Shown: positions 1-12,000 of the stretch, one piece after another
Numbering within the stretch: position 1 is the first letter of the stretch
Layout of the letters: each line of letters starts with the position of its first letter
Assembly (NCBI RefSeq): GCF_000143415.4
Contig: NW_003314264.1
Coordinates: 941,618-1,005,617, forward strand
Direction: 5' to 3'
DNA length: 64,000 nt
Source of the DNA: Selaginella moellendorffii
Taxonomy: Eukaryota; Streptophyta; Lycopodiopsida; Selaginellales; Selaginellaceae
Notes under the pieces: generated by a model
What the model saw: only the letters and a program-made list of their open reading frames with translations
What the model was told of the DNA's origin: nothing
Database searches by the model: none
Translations under genes and position numbers: made by a program

Positions 1-2
1 CG

Positions 3-254
3 CTCCACTTGAAGACGATGGACTCGCTGGCCCTGCCAATTTATCAGTCCAAGCCGAGCTTCCCGCTCAAGATCGACGTGAATTTCGGGAAGAAGAAAAG
101 ACCATCGGGCGTTGGAAAGCTCGATCCTTTGGTGGTGAAGAAGAAGATTGAGAGTCCTCCGAGAACCTCTCCTCTGGTGGCGATGGAGAAGAAGACTGCG
201 AGCTCTTGGAAAAGCTCGTCCAAGAAAAAGAAGAAGCTCAAGGAGCAAGTTTAA
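3..254 (+). CDS. 3' end of an unidentified gene, Lys/Ser-rich C-terminus
   Basis: A reading frame is open from the left edge of the window and stops with TAA at 252-254. It encodes about 80 residues. The last third is strongly basic, with two long Lys runs separated by Ser/Trp-Lys, which suggests nuclear localisation or nucleic-acid contact. The upstream part contains Pro/Tyr-rich sequence but no domain I recognise. There is no convincing start codon within the window (an ATG at 18 is the first in frame), so this is probably the last exon of a gene lying mostly to the left. The opposite strand is also open over this stretch, so coding status rests on composition only. Confidence 0.35.
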   Translation, partial: LHLKTMDSLALPIYQSKPSFPLKIDVNFGKKKRPSGVGKLDPLVVKKKIESPPRTSPLVAMEKKTASSWKSSSKKKKKLKEQV

Positions 255-1059
255 GAAGAAAGTCTTTCCTAAAAATCTCTGAGCGGGAAAGTTAGCAGCA
301 GGAAATGTTTTGCAAGAACAACTGAGCTGCATGAACGCTTTAGCAATTTGAAAAGAAAGTGAGTTTCATTCCGTTAGCTAATTTGTTTCCTTTATTTTGG
401 TTTTTTATTGGACTTTAAACATAGACCCAGTACCTTATTCAGTACTAGTTGGTAATTGGCGAGCAATGCTAGGCTGTTGGGAACACTTCCACCATCAGAA
501 GAGCTAAGATCCCCACTAAGTAAAATATTTGGACTGTTATAATTTTGTCACACATCACACCCCACTATAGAAAAGGGAAAAAACATCATCGTTAGTTCCT
601 GGACAAAAGTCCTTGAGCTCCAGAGAATAAGGCCATAGTGCTTGTTGATTCCAGAAGCAGAGGCATCAGGCAATTCAGCAGCCACAAACCTCACCTTGTC
701 AAGTGCAAGATCCTGCTCTCTCATTGGCATGTTGGCATGGCCCTGCTCTCCCCACTTCTCTAGTGCAATTTGCCTTACATGCAGAAATCTGAAGTTTTTT
801 CCAAGAAACCAAAATGTTAAATATACTTTTGCCTTTTTTGCCGGGGAAAGAAGAAATATGCCCCCCCCATTCAACAATCTAAAAAATTCTAATAAGCTCA
901 TCTCACTGTAGCTCCACCCTTCTATTAATAGACATTTGTTCAAAGCATTGATCGGATTGGTTTCCATGTTCCTACTCTCTCAACAGGAGCATCGATCGGC
1001 TGCTTTTCCAGTGCATCGCAGGCTCTCAATCTCAGCTACAATTACCTGATTGAGAAGCA
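255..1059. other. Intergenic stretch, no supported gene
   Basis: AT-rich sequence downstream of the partial gene. Short ORFs exist on both strands (for example 548-967 minus), but none shows a recognisable domain or clear splice structure. A C8 run at 860-867 may be unstable. I see no RNA gene here. Confidence 0.4.
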
Positions 1060-1500
1060 TTGGAAAGACGTGAGCAAAGCCCTCAGTCACGAAAAGAAAC
1101 TGAGGACGAAAACATACTCTCTAGAATCCAATGCCAAAGAGTAAGGCTGCGGCTGTATGCCAAGAACGGGAACCTTGCCGAGGGGCGGAGATGTTCCAGA
1201 ATATTCGCTACCCTCCTGAAAACTTATTTATGGGCATTTGGATCGTGTTTGGTTCGATGCCCCAGCGCACAGTTGTCGGCTTGCGCTGGAAGCCTCAAAG
1301 ATGGCAAGATATTCTTCGATGGAATGCCCGACAAGAATCTCATCATCCATCTGGGCTGTGCCTTGGTTTTCCAGGGAGGAGATTGTAGCCGCTATGGGGT
1401 GGAATGACGCTCGCCGCGATCGCAAGCCTGCTTCTACTTCAGGCGCGTCCGCGAGACTCAGCCGATCTCTGGAAATCGCTACTCGGTCACTGGTCTCGTT
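1060..1500 (+). pseudogene. Degraded PPR-protein fragment
   Basis: In the frame of 1060-1407 two stretches read like helix pairs of pentatricopeptide repeats. One is around 1150-1190 (LYAKNGNLAEGRR, compare the usual YAKCGxLxEARxxF). The other is around 1285-1345 (AGSLKDGKIFFDGMPDKNLI, the classic C-G-S-L-x-D...F-x-x-M-P-x-x-N-x form of PLS-class PPR proteins). The sequence between them is out of register, no start codon or full 35-residue periodicity survives, and the frame ends at 1405-1407. A PPR protein acts in organelle RNA processing; this piece cannot. It is a decayed fragment, consistent with the very large PPR family of lycophytes. Confidence 0.55.
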
Positions 1501-1603
1501 TTGATGCGGATGAGCTACATTTTCATAGATCTTCAGTGGAGCATGGCTCAAGAAGCTGAAATCACCGGTTTTCTCTAGCTTGTTCTTTAAGAACAATTTG
1601 CTA

Positions 1604-2160
1604 CTTTTATCTAGGGCCTGTTTACCATGGATCTCCATTACTGCTGGAAATCATCGGCCCACTTGGTGCAAATAGGTGAGAGGAAGTGGTCAAGGTTTTT
1701 CTCAAGCAAAAGCCAACGTTGTCTGTCTCAGCCCCATTGTTTTTCTTCTTTCGGATTTTGCTACAGCGCTGTTGATAATTTTCATTAGAAAACGTCTCTC
1801 TGCTGTTCACAATCACTACACTCGTCTTCTGGAGCTGCAAATACCTTCCAAAGGCAGGAGAAAAGTAAGATTGGAACTTTAGAATTACTTACTCCATGCT
1901 TTTTCTTACAGGTGAAACTCTTGACACTGAAGAGGTCTTTTGAATCCCTTCACAGTTTTTGTCTATGTTGGAGGATCGACATCGTCTTTATTGTATGCTT
2001 GGCTCCCTATGCTTCATTGCGGCATATCACACTTTGGAATTAATTTTCACCATAGTTTTTCTATGCAGGAAATGCTCTGCTTGCTGCTTTTGCATGGGTC
2101 ATGGCTTCACACTTCGCAATGTATCCTGTTGTCCTGTTGATTCCAGTATGTTAACGCACT
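1604..2160 (+). pseudogene. PIG-U-like (GPI transamidase subunit) exon remnants
   Basis: Four consecutive blocks read like the N-terminal half of PIG-U/CDC91, a multi-spanning ER membrane subunit of GPI transamidase, with splice-like junctions between them. Block 1, about 1615-1673, reads PVYHGSPLLLEIIGPL before a GTGAG donor. Block 2, about 1725-1870, contains FLLSDFATALLIIFIRKRL. Block 3, about 1938-1990, reads NPFTVFVYVGGSTSS. Block 4, 2068-2150, follows a TTTCTATGCAG acceptor and reads NALLAAFAWVMASHFAMYPV. These match the order of the family (HGSPLLL, LADF, NPxTI..CVGxSTS, GNALLAA...YP). No first exon with a start is visible, block 3 ends early, and nothing resembling the second half of the protein follows before retroelement sequence. 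I therefore call it a truncated gene. Family assignment is from memory of motifs and should be confirmed by alignment. Confidence 0.55.
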
Positions 2161-2307
2161 TCTGATCTTGCAAGTCTAATTCCTTGCGTCTATTTTTAAG
2201 ATTGCTCCACCCCAATACTGGACCAATATAACACCTCGTATGAAAAGGATTGAGGAAGTTGTAGTAAGAAAACAATAGGACTACATACCATCGTGACAAA
2301 GAATCAG

Positions 2308-2340
2308 GTTACACAATCCTAGTATGCAAGATTGTGTAAC
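2308..2340. repeat. Short perfect inverted repeat
   Basis: GTTACACAATC (2308-2318) is repeated as its exact reverse complement at 2330-2340, with an 11-base loop. It lies just left of the chromovirus coding sequence, near the point where PIG-U similarity ends. It could mark an insertion junction or be a chance hairpin. Confidence 0.5.
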
Positions 2341-2492
2341 TTGAGTCTTCGGGGCATACTCCTGAACTTATTGCTCCGGTCCCGATAGATATCTCTGGTA
2401 TTTCCCGACTCATAAAAAGGAAGTTAAATCCAATGTCGAGTATTTCATAATCTTTGCCTCTACTGTGCTAATCCTAATCATAAAGTAGTTGT

Positions 2493-4804
2493 GTGTCCCA
2501 AGAAGCCTCCCCGACTACTCGAGTTCACTCTGCCTCAAGGTCCACCTTTGTTGCAAATAGAGTAGGAGCTATTTGTTTGGACTCCCCGAATAAAAATCAC
2601 TTTTCTTCTTTATCAAGCTCCTCACCACCTTTCATCAAAGCCACCATCAATTCCCGCAACTTCTTCATCCCATGTCTCCTTTCTTTCACCGGACAATCAG
2701 GATTCAAGGCTCTAGCGCTACTGGACTTGGGTGCAACTTCCTGCTTCATAAACACGGACTTTGCTGCTTAACATCACGTTCCTCTTTCTCTTACCATATA
2801 GGATTTGAGGGTTGAAGGCATCGGTGGGCATTTTGTGTCTCCATCTTTTGGACTTAGAGAAATGTTGCCTGTTCGAGTACACATTAGGTCCACCTTCATT
2901 AATATTGCCTTTAACATCATCAACAACAAGTCCTCCTCTGTGGTGCTCAGCTTTCCTTGGTTCCAACTACACCAGCCTCAAATCTGTTGGAAGGAATTAC
3001 AGCTTGTCTCTCCCACGTCTTCATCGAGTTTGAATCAGGAAAAGTTCCCTAAACTCAAATCAGGGTTCTGTTCCTAACTCTACAAAGTTTTCACCCTCTT
3101 CTTTCCCCTCTCTTCCATCTTACATTGGACAGTATCTTCATCTCATCATTCCATTCAATTGTACGCCTCCTTCTCCACAATCACTATGAAAGAACTCCTT
3201 CACGAAGAACCTATTTTCATTTTTGCTTTGCATGTTTCTCCTGTCAATTTTCCTGAGAAGTATCATGATTTTGGGGATGTGTTTGACAAGAAAAAAGCTA
3301 GTGTACTACCTATTCATCGGCCTTACGACTGTCCCATTGATTTACAGGAAGGAGCATCACTTCCATGGGGGCTTATCTACGGGTTATCCCTGTCCAAGCT
3401 TAAGGCCCTCAAAGAGTACGTGGACAAGAACCTTGCCTCAGGGTACATTCAGCATTTGCAATCCCCAGCTGGAGCACCTGTCTTCTTTGTCAAAAAGAAG
3501 GATGGGAGTTTGTGGCTAGTCATCAACTACTGAGGTTTGAACAAGGTGACTGTTCGGAACCGTTATCCACTACCCCTAATCTCGGACCTATTGGAATGCC
3601 TTGGCGGTGCCCGCTTCTTCACCAAGATTGACCTCTGTGGAGCATATAACTTGATCCGGATCCAGCTTGATGATGAATGGAAGATTATGTTCCAAACCCC
3701 CTATGGCCACTTCGAGTACACTGTCATGCTGTTTGGCTTGACAAATGCTCTAGCAGTTTTCCAACATATGGTGAATGACGTCTTTCGGGAGTTTCTTGAT
3801 CAGATGGTGATCATCTACCTCGACGACATCCTCATTTACTAAAAAACTCAGGAGGAGCACGACGAGCATGTGCGCAAGGTGTTGGTGAAGCTGCGGGAAC
3901 ACGGCCTATACGAGAAGCTTGAGAAATGTTCCTTTGATTAAGAGTCTATGGAGTTCCTTGAGTATATTGTCACTCCTGAAGGTATCACGATGGATCCTAC
4001 CAAAGTCAAGACTATTCTCGAATGGGAGCCTCCACAATCAATGTCAGACGTTCAAGTTTTCCTTGGCTTTGCCAACTTTTACCGTAAATTCATTGCTCAC
4101 TACTCCGACATTGTCCTTCCTCTCATGCATCTCATTCGCAAGGATATTCCCTTCTCTTGGTTTGCTATTGCCCAGCAGGCCTTTGACACACTCAAGGTGG
4201 CCTTCAGTTCTGCTTCCGTCTTGATCCATGCTGATCCCTCACAACCTTTCTTCATTGAGGCGGACGCCTCCAACTTTGCCATTGGTGCTGTGTTGTCTTA
4301 ACTCGGAGCGGATCAGGAATTTCATCCAATTGCTTTCCATTCTCGGAAATTCTAGCCTGTGGAGATTAATTACGAAATCCATGACAAGGAGCTCCTTGCC
4401 ATCATGGATTCCTTTGGAGAGTGGCGTTGTTTCTTGGAGGGGCCAATCCATCAAACAATGGTCTGGACGGATCACAAAAATCTCGAGTACTTTGCCACTT
4501 CCCAAGTTTTGAGCCATTGTCAAGTAAGGTGGGCACAATTCTTGACTCGATTTGACTTTGTTATCAAGTACAGACCTGGAAAGCTTCAGGGCCTTCCTGA
4601 TGCTCTTTCAAGGCACTCCTATCTTAGTCTCAAGCCTGGTAATCCTGCCTTTGATCAACAGGATCAGGTTATCCTCAGTCCTAATGAACTTCACGTTATG
4701 ACAATTTCCCTGGCCCCTTAGGACTCCTCCTTGATGGATGCGATCAGAAACAATCTTCAATCCAATGACCTCGCTAGCGACATTTTCCCCCATCTTCCTA
4801 GTGG
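2493..4804 (+). pseudogene. Gypsy chromovirus polyprotein: protease, RT, RNase H (dead)
   Basis: One uninterrupted frame carries a Gypsy polyprotein over 2.3 kb, broken only by stop codons. Around 2700-2765 ALLDLGATSCFI is the retropepsin active-site region (usual DSGAT; the Ser is replaced by Leu). RT runs from about 3240: LPIHRPYDCPIDL, then VFFVKKKDGSLWLVINY, then the catalytic YLDD at about 3815-3826. The RT thumb/connection follows (GFANFYRKFIAHYS), and RNase H from about 4240 (FIEADASNFAIGAVLS, EINYEIHDKELLAI, YRPGKLQGLPDALSR). Stops lie at 2769, 3531, 3840, 3939, 4299, 4353 and 4719, and most fall where the family has Arg or Gln codons. Similarity ends at about 4804, where another element begins; the rest of this element resumes at 15359. 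No 5' LTR is recognisable to the left. Confidence 0.88.
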
Positions 4805-5292
4805 AATGTTCCTAGATTGCAAATTTGGACACGGGATGAACACCATTGTGTTCAAAACAATCTCTACATTCTATAGATATGCCAAATGAGCAAATTTGGA
4901 CACTTTCCATAAATAGCATTTGGGACCGAAATGAGACTAACACAAAGGGTATGATAGCGAGGGTGTTTGGCAGACACGGTAAGCTATCATTTAGCGATGT
5001 TGAGGGACTAATCTCAATATCGCGGGGGTTCTTGATACTAGCAAGTGCAAGCCAATGACAAGAGTTTCTCAAACCAGGCCAAAGTATGCTCAACAAGAAA
5101 CACATAGTGTTCCTACCTTATGTTTATCTGATCTAAGTACACGGTCATTGACTAGTTTCTCAACTAGCTCAAATGGGAAACTGATAATGGGTCCAGCAAT
5201 ACCGACCTCCTGCCATCGTGGCAGTAAAGAAAGAATATCCAAAAGGACTAGCCGACATGTAATTTTCGATACCCAAAGTCACATTTGCGACA
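4805..5292 (-). mobile_element. Truncated 3' LTR of the minus-strand copy of the large non-coding LTR element
   Basis: This segment is repeated, with small differences, at about 14995-15358 on the same strand, and as reverse complement at 7878-8390 and 13648-14063. On the minus strand it starts TGTCGCAAATG at 5292 and is flanked on the internal side by a polypurine tract (5293-5306, read on the minus strand as a TAAAGGGGGGAGAG-type run). That is the expected order PPT then 3' LTR. Its far end is missing: about 650 bp of the LTR present in the full copy (8390-9028) is absent, and chromovirus sequence adjoins directly at 4804. Some short ORFs here are incidental. Confidence 0.75.
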
Positions 5293-7877
5293 CTCTCCCC
5301 CCTTTAGGGAAGATCGACGTCGTCGTCGATGGATACTCCAGTCTAGAATACTGCCAAGGAAACAACCCTAGAAAAAGTTCACGGTATTCACACTATGTGA
5401 GAAATGCACCAACTTAAATGAGTTAAGGGTAACCTCTTTGTTTAACGCGGATGCGCTACCAACTCAGACACCTTCCGGCCATCGTCGATAAGGAAATGAC
5501 CAACAGAGTCAGCCACCCTTGTTGCCTTGGGAGTCACCCAACTTACAAAAGTATGATATGCCATTGCCCACAAGAACATAGAGAGAGAAGCCAGAGGCCC
5601 CAACCCTCATGAGCAAAGAAACCAAACCCGTTAGTAAGGTTTAGATAGATTACTGTAAACAGGCAGTTAGAGTTGTTTACACGGTCACACCCTTGTAATG
5701 GAATAAGGAACATCGACAAAGAGGCGGGTTATGTGACCAGTTGACAGTAGCTACCCCATGACTAAAGATTTCAACATGCACACGAAGTGCCAAAGACAGT
5801 CTGCCCATTACTAGCCCAAACTCAAAGATCAATAAATGGACAATATCAAAGTCATAAACAATGATATCTTAGAGATTTAATTATCAGTGAGTATATCTTA
5901 GATTAGAACACAAAAGTATTCCAAGTAAGTTATCATCCGATAAAGAACCACCAAAATCACTATAGTTAGTAAATATAGGATTCACCATTCTACAAAATTC
6001 AATAGCTAGTATATTATCAAGAAAACACAATGATAAAACTTAACTACTGAAGGTTGTAGACAGTATGTCAAACAACTTACCAAAGATATCTCAAAGAACA
6101 CAAAGTATCATTGATTGACAAGCACAATGCTCGCAAATGTATCACTCAAAGGAAATAACATCCAAATCTATCAAAACTAACTCGAGCAACAATCAATAAA
6201 ACATAATGAATGTGGTAAGACCAACAAACACTTAGTCATGCCAACCATTGCACTAACCAATCTGAATAGATCCCGATCAACAATACGAAGGAACTAGAGT
6301 TGCTTAAACAAGTGTCAGCAACGTCCTACTGATGTCTCAAACCCAAAAGACCAATCCAAAGCAAACCACAAAGAACATATGGTATTGCGAAAAAGCCATA
6401 AGCTATCAAAAAGATTAACTAACTATCATGAAAGATCATCAATCATCCTATCAATAAAGAGATGCAGAATCATTGGCTAAGAAGGAATCCACCATCCCGA
6501 AGAATAGGAAATCATTCTAAATCAACGATAATCAAGAAAAACCTTTAACAAGGACAATCAATTATCTTAGATGATAGTTAATCATCACCAATGATTGCTA
6601 GATGCAAATACTAACTTCAATATTGAAGCTAGGAGCCAAAATGCCTTCCCCAACAACTTCTAATAAATGGAGCAATGAGCACAAAACTCAAGGGACCAAA
6701 AGCTCGAAAAAACCTATAGGTAAGTTTTGCTTAACAATAATCACAACATCCATATAAACTAACTTCAATGCTAAAGAGAAATTATGGTACAACCCACAAT
6801 ATCCCCCTCAACACATCCATAAGCTAAACTTCATAATGTCAAAGCTAATGAAGAGTATGTCTGCATCAATCCAAAAGCTAAGTATAACGAAGCTATGCTC
6901 AACAAGTGATCATTAAACGATCCTCCATGAATCCATTTATAGAAAACGTAACTCACTTCATAACAAGCACAAGAAGAATCATCAATGATTAACATATTCC
7001 AATTCAAATCTAAGAAGGACTCAAATATTCTAATATCAATCACTAACTCTTCCTCTCGTAAAGTTAGTATAGTCCACGATTAAATCACTTTTCAAGGAAA
7101 AGCTAAAGCTCAACCTCAACTAAGAAATCTCATCGAGAACGCAACTAACTCAGCTTGCCACTTACTTCATTTGAACGTCAACATAGTTGCCAACTAGCAA
7201 ATGCGCAAATGCTAATAACACAAAGCTATAGCCAAATCATCAACACTATCTTCATCAAGACTAATGAAACTCAATATCAATCCTTGGAAGGATATCTCAT
7301 TTCATTCAGATCTCAATATCAACAATATCAATGACAAGGCATCACTTCAATGCCATTAACACCATAACAAAGCTAGAAGAAAGCAAGAGTGAATCACCAT
7401 TCAAAGCTCTTTAGCAACCAAGCTAACTAAAGTCGAAAATGCTATATTTAGTATTCGAGACTAATCCTTCAACAATACTCAGCTACAGATAACACATCTT
7501 CAAGGAGTGAATCACCACGTCCAAGACTCAATGAAATCCAACATTATGGACTAAATGTAACCAAATGATATTGACAAAGGTAGAGTCGACATGTCAACAT
7601 GAAAAATTCATGTAAGTCTAATGACACGATCCTCCACAACACCATCCGGTAAAGCAAGCCCATCACTGTTAAATCATCTTCAAATAAAGCAAGTGTCAAC
7701 AGTCCTGAGCAAAGTCTATAAGTAATGACTAGTCGCTAAGCAACTAACAATCACCCTTCAACTTGCCTTCACAAGACCCAACACTAAACTTACGTCATCA
7801 AGTTATATACTTGTCCAACATAAACGTAATACCCCAGATTGAGATAAAAGTTCATAGACAAGCACAAACTAAATGAC
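5293..7877 (-). mobile_element. Internal region (3' half) of the minus-strand LTR element copy
   Basis: About 2.6 kb of A-rich sequence that matches, as reverse complement, about 11040-13647 of the plus-strand copy. The block at 5400-5480 matches 13430-13545 and the block at 7800-7870 matches about 11045-11110. No ORF above about 70 codons and no gag, protease, RT or integrase motif is visible on either strand. Divergence from the plus copy, including indels, is clearly greater than between the two LTRs of the plus copy, so this copy is older. The match to the plus copy breaks at 7877, where the plus copy's 5' LTR begins. Confidence 0.7.
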
Positions 7878-9028
7878 TGTTGCGAATGTGACTTCAGGTA
7901 TCGAAAGTTACCTGTCGGCCAGTCCTTACGGACACTCTTACCTTACTGCCACGATGGCAGGAGGTCGGTATTGCTGGACCCTTTATTAGTCCCTCTTGTT
8001 CAAGTGTTAGTAAACTGGACTTTGCATCTGTACTTGGCCGGATGAGCATAAGGAAGGAATTCCTAAGTGTCTATTTAGCTTAGCATACTTGGCCCGGCTT
8101 TTTAGTTATCTTTTGCTCTGTCTTGCACTGGCTTGACAAGAACCCTCACGTATTGAGATTGGTCCCTCAATATCACTACATGATAGCTTACCGTGTCTGC
8201 CAAACACCCTCGCTATCATGCCCTCTGTGTTAGTCTCATTTCGGTCCCAAATGCTATTTATAAAAAGTGTCTAGATTCGCTCATTTGGCATATCTATGGA
8301 ATGTAGAGGTCGGCCTGAACACAATGGTGTTCGTCCCGTGTCCAAATTCGCAATCTAAGGACATTCCATATTTAGTAAGTTTCAAGCTTGTCCCAGAGAC
8401 TAACTCCTGATATTAAGGGAGGCTTAGGGTGAAAGCCCAAAGCGTGTGTTCCTCAAGGGGGGGGGGGGGGCGCTATGGGGGGTTCCAAATGTATAGTAGG
8501 GATAGTGGGTAGGTCGGGCATGGCCGACCAACCTGAGGCATAGTCTAGCTCCCGCTTGCGTGCATGTCCTTGTTCTGCGTCTGGCTTGGGTCTAAGCCCA
8601 AGTTCCATTCCATGCTAGCTGGTGGAGTACCCATACTCTCACGTTAGGCCACCGGTATGCCGAAATAGCGCCAGACTCTGTTTGGCTCTGTTTTGCGTGC
8701 TGGTCCTGGCATTGGGATGTTGGTTGCTCCAGGACTGTTCCAAGTCGCTCCGGACCCCTGTCCCTTCGCTCCTTGGGCTGTATGCTCGGGAGTTGCTCTG
8801 TGGTCTGGTTCCATCACTCCTTGGCTCCACGCTTGGGAGTTTGGCACCATTCTTTCGTTCAGCGGCCCAAGGCCCTGAACCTCGGGTTCCTATGGACACG
8901 TGGCATGGACACGTGGCATGTAACACGTGACATGGACAAGTGGCACAAAGAGGGTTTAGGTTCCGTTTCGTGGTGTTATCCTATGGTAAATCACCATAGG
9001 ATAAAGGGTCAAAACCACGTGCGCTACA
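7878..9028 (+). mobile_element. Complete 5' LTR of the plus-strand large non-coding LTR element
   Basis: This LTR of about 1.15 kb starts TGTTGCGAATG and ends GCGCTACA, the TG...CA ends of LTR retroelements. It is followed after two bases by a primer-binding site. Its first 415 bp recur at 13648-14063 with about ten mismatches by eye. The 3' two thirds holds a G14 run at about 8458-8471, a conserved block GGGTGAAAGCCCAAAGCGTG just before it, and an open stretch (8622-8930) with no recognisable protein family. The minus-strand copy at 14341-15358 is its inverted relative. Confidence 0.85.
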
Positions 9029-9030
9029 TT

Positions 9031-9041
9031 TGGTATCAGAG
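9031..9041 (+). other. Primer-binding site (initiator tRNA-Met type)
   Basis: TGGTATCAGAG immediately follows the 5' LTR with a two-base gap. TGGTATCAGAGC is the complement of the 3' end of initiator tRNA-Met, the usual minus-strand primer of plant LTR retroelements. It fixes the 5' LTR end at 9028 and the plus orientation of this copy. Confidence 0.85.
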
Positions 9042-12000
9042 AATGAGTCTCAGCAAGTACTATTCAATGAGATTGGGCAACTAGTCTCGTTGCATACGTA
9101 GAGATGAAAACGATGATCCGAGTGGGTACATGTTTGGGTGCAAAGGCTTCGCAATTGTTCCTTGAGTATGGATTTGGTTACCGTTTTGTACCGTATTATA
9201 TGAGCTTGCTCTTGGGCTCATAAGAAGGATTGAGTTGTTCCAGTAGCACAAGTTTGCGCTTGGGCTCGTGAGTGAGGCACATTAGCAACTCAAGGTTACA
9301 CTTAGAGTTGGCAGGATTAATGTTAGCCTATCAGTGGTTCCATGAGTTGTTCCATGTACCATGGGTGAAAGTAAACTTTCCTTGGGTTTGCTATGAGTAA
9401 CAAATAGGCTGGTCCATAGCTGTTTAGCATGGCACTAGTGGATCCTTCTTATGCATGATTACAAGTGAGTCAATCAAGACTAGAGATTAGTCTATTAGTT
9501 CAAGTAGTCATTGCTGTGCTCTCTCATAAGTTTTTCTTGGACTGGACTAAAGGCAGTGCGAAAGCAAGCTTGAGGTTTAGTCAAAGATGAGACCGAAAAG
9601 AGAGTCATCGGGGACGGAGGATCAAATACGTAAATCATTTTCTCTTTTTGGAGAGATGATCTGCAACGAGGTGTTAACTTATTGCATGTGTTCACATCAT
9701 GCAATCAAGAGTCCTTATCTTGATGCATGTTGGAGATGGTGGTCTTACAATGGTGAGTTGTGGGATGGATAGCGGTGAAGTGCTATACCATTTTGTCTAA
9801 GTTTGCTATTGAAAGACTTAGGTTGCAATGCTCAATTCTTTTCCGGGGACCCTTGTTATTGCTCCTTGTGTAGCTTGGTGTTAGATTAGTTTTGAGATTG
9901 GTCAAAAAGAGAGTGGCATGAGCTTGTCTGTGTTGTGAACAAAAGTTAGTGATGTCGGGTGTTGTAAATCTCTATCGGTGGGGTGTGGCATTTATGTTGC
10001 ATTTTGTCGAATCGAGTTGGCACTTGATATTCACATAAACCTTTGCAGTAGTGACATGGGCATTGCTCATAGTGTTGCTTGATTGATGATCAAGTCATTG
10101 TGGTTTATATCATATCCATGTGATAATGAGCAATGTGTTTACGAAGTTGCTTGGATAAACGATGATCAACCCCCGAAGTGGTTGATAGTAAAGCTAGTCT
10201 ACTTGCACGAAGTAGCATTATAGTAGCTTTGACTGGATTCTTAATGGTGGTCCATTATGCTAAGCTTATGTTGGTTGAGTTTGCCCATAAGGTGTTGGAA
10301 AGGGTTGTAGCATTCATTTGCTATAGCTCGTCAGTTGATCCGTTAGTACTTGGAGTAGATTGTTGGTAGGAGGAAGTTGGTTGAGTCTTGAAAGTTTGCA
10401 ATCTTGGACTGAGAGTCATTCTTTCTCTAGGATGGAAATTTTCCACAAATTTTCTTAGACTTTTCCAATGGCTGATCTATTGATCACTTTGCTCGAAAAC
10501 CATTCCGTTTTCGTAAGCTAGTACAAACTAGTGAAGGGGTTAGAGTTGACTTCGGTTACCTTAGACCTTGGTAGGTAGTTTGTATGATGCGACCCGAAAG
10601 GGATGCTGACTTTTGGGGCTAAGGCAATTGAGTTAGATAGAGTCTAGAGTTAATGTAGAAAAGTGGCCATTGCACTTTTCTCAGAAAGGTGACCCTTGTA
10701 CCTTTCTTTTGTAGCGTTGTGCTTGGTGGCAGGTTGCACCTTGCATTATGTTAGACTCTATGAGAGTAGTGAGCTCTCACTGATCTTGACTTGGTTTTGG
10801 TAGCCCTGCGCCTTGGCTGAGGATGGTGATGTCCAACTTAGTTGTTCGAGTTGAGATGTTGGTACCCGTACTATAGCTTTGTCTATGAGGAGGTTGTGTA
10901 CCAATATGAGTCCATCTTATGGTCTTCACTTTAGTTTCGACTAAGTGTTGATCATGCATAGCTAGCCTATTCAAGGCATGCTCAGAGCTAGTGGCCAAAT
11001 GTTTTAGTGAGCTTATTGCGGTTGAGTTGGATTCGAGTGATCATTTAGTTTGTGCTTGTCTATGAACTTTTATCTCCTACCTGGGGTATTATGTTCATGT
11101 TGGACAAGTATATAACTTGATGACAAGAGTTGGTGTTTGGGTCTTATGAAGGCAAGTTGAGGAGTGATTGTTAGTTGCTTTGCGACTAGTGATTACTTGT
11201 AGACTTCATCAAGGACCGTTGACACTTGCTTTGCTCGATGACGATTTAGCAGTGATGGGCTTGCTTTACCAGATGGTGTTGCGGAGGATCGTGTCGTTAG
11301 ACTTACATGAGTTTTTCATGTTGGCATATCGACTCTACCTCTGTTGATATCATTTGGTTACATTTAGTCCATAGTGTTAGATTTCATTGAGTCTTGGACG
11401 TGGTGAATCACTCCTTGATGATGTGTTGTCTGCAACTGAGTTTTGCTGAAGGATTGATCTCGGATACTAAATAAAGTATTTTCGACCTTGGTTAGCTTAG
11501 TTGCTGGAGAGTTTTGAGTGGTGATTCACTCTTACTTTCTGTTAGCTTGTTATAGTGTTGATAGCATTCAAGTGATGCCCTATCGTTGACATTGTTGGTA
11601 TTGAGATTCAGATGAAATGAGATGTCTCTCTCTGTAGGGTTGATATTGAGTTTCATTAGTCTCGATGCAAATAGCGTTGATGATTTGGTTATAGCTTTAT
11701 GTTATTGGCATTAGTGCATTTGCTAGTTAGCAACTATGTTGACGTTCAAATGAACTGAGTGGCAAGTTGAGTTAGTTGTGTTCTAGATGAGATTGCTTAG
11801 TTGAGGTTGAGCTTTAGCTTTTCTTTGAAAAGCGATTTAGTCGTGGACAATGCTACCTCTATGAGAGGAAGAGTTAGTGATTGGTATTAAAGTGATTAAA
11901 TCCTTGTTGGATTTCAGTTGGGATATATCGATCATTGATGATTTTTCTTGTGCTTGTTATGAGGTGAATTACATCTTGCTGTAGATGGGTTCATGGAGGA

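Noticed and set aside
8639..8926. Long antisense ORFs over the LTRs (8639-8926, 14423-14725)
   Set aside because: Mirror images of each other in inverted LTR copies, no recognised family, GC-rich open sequence; treated as LTR.
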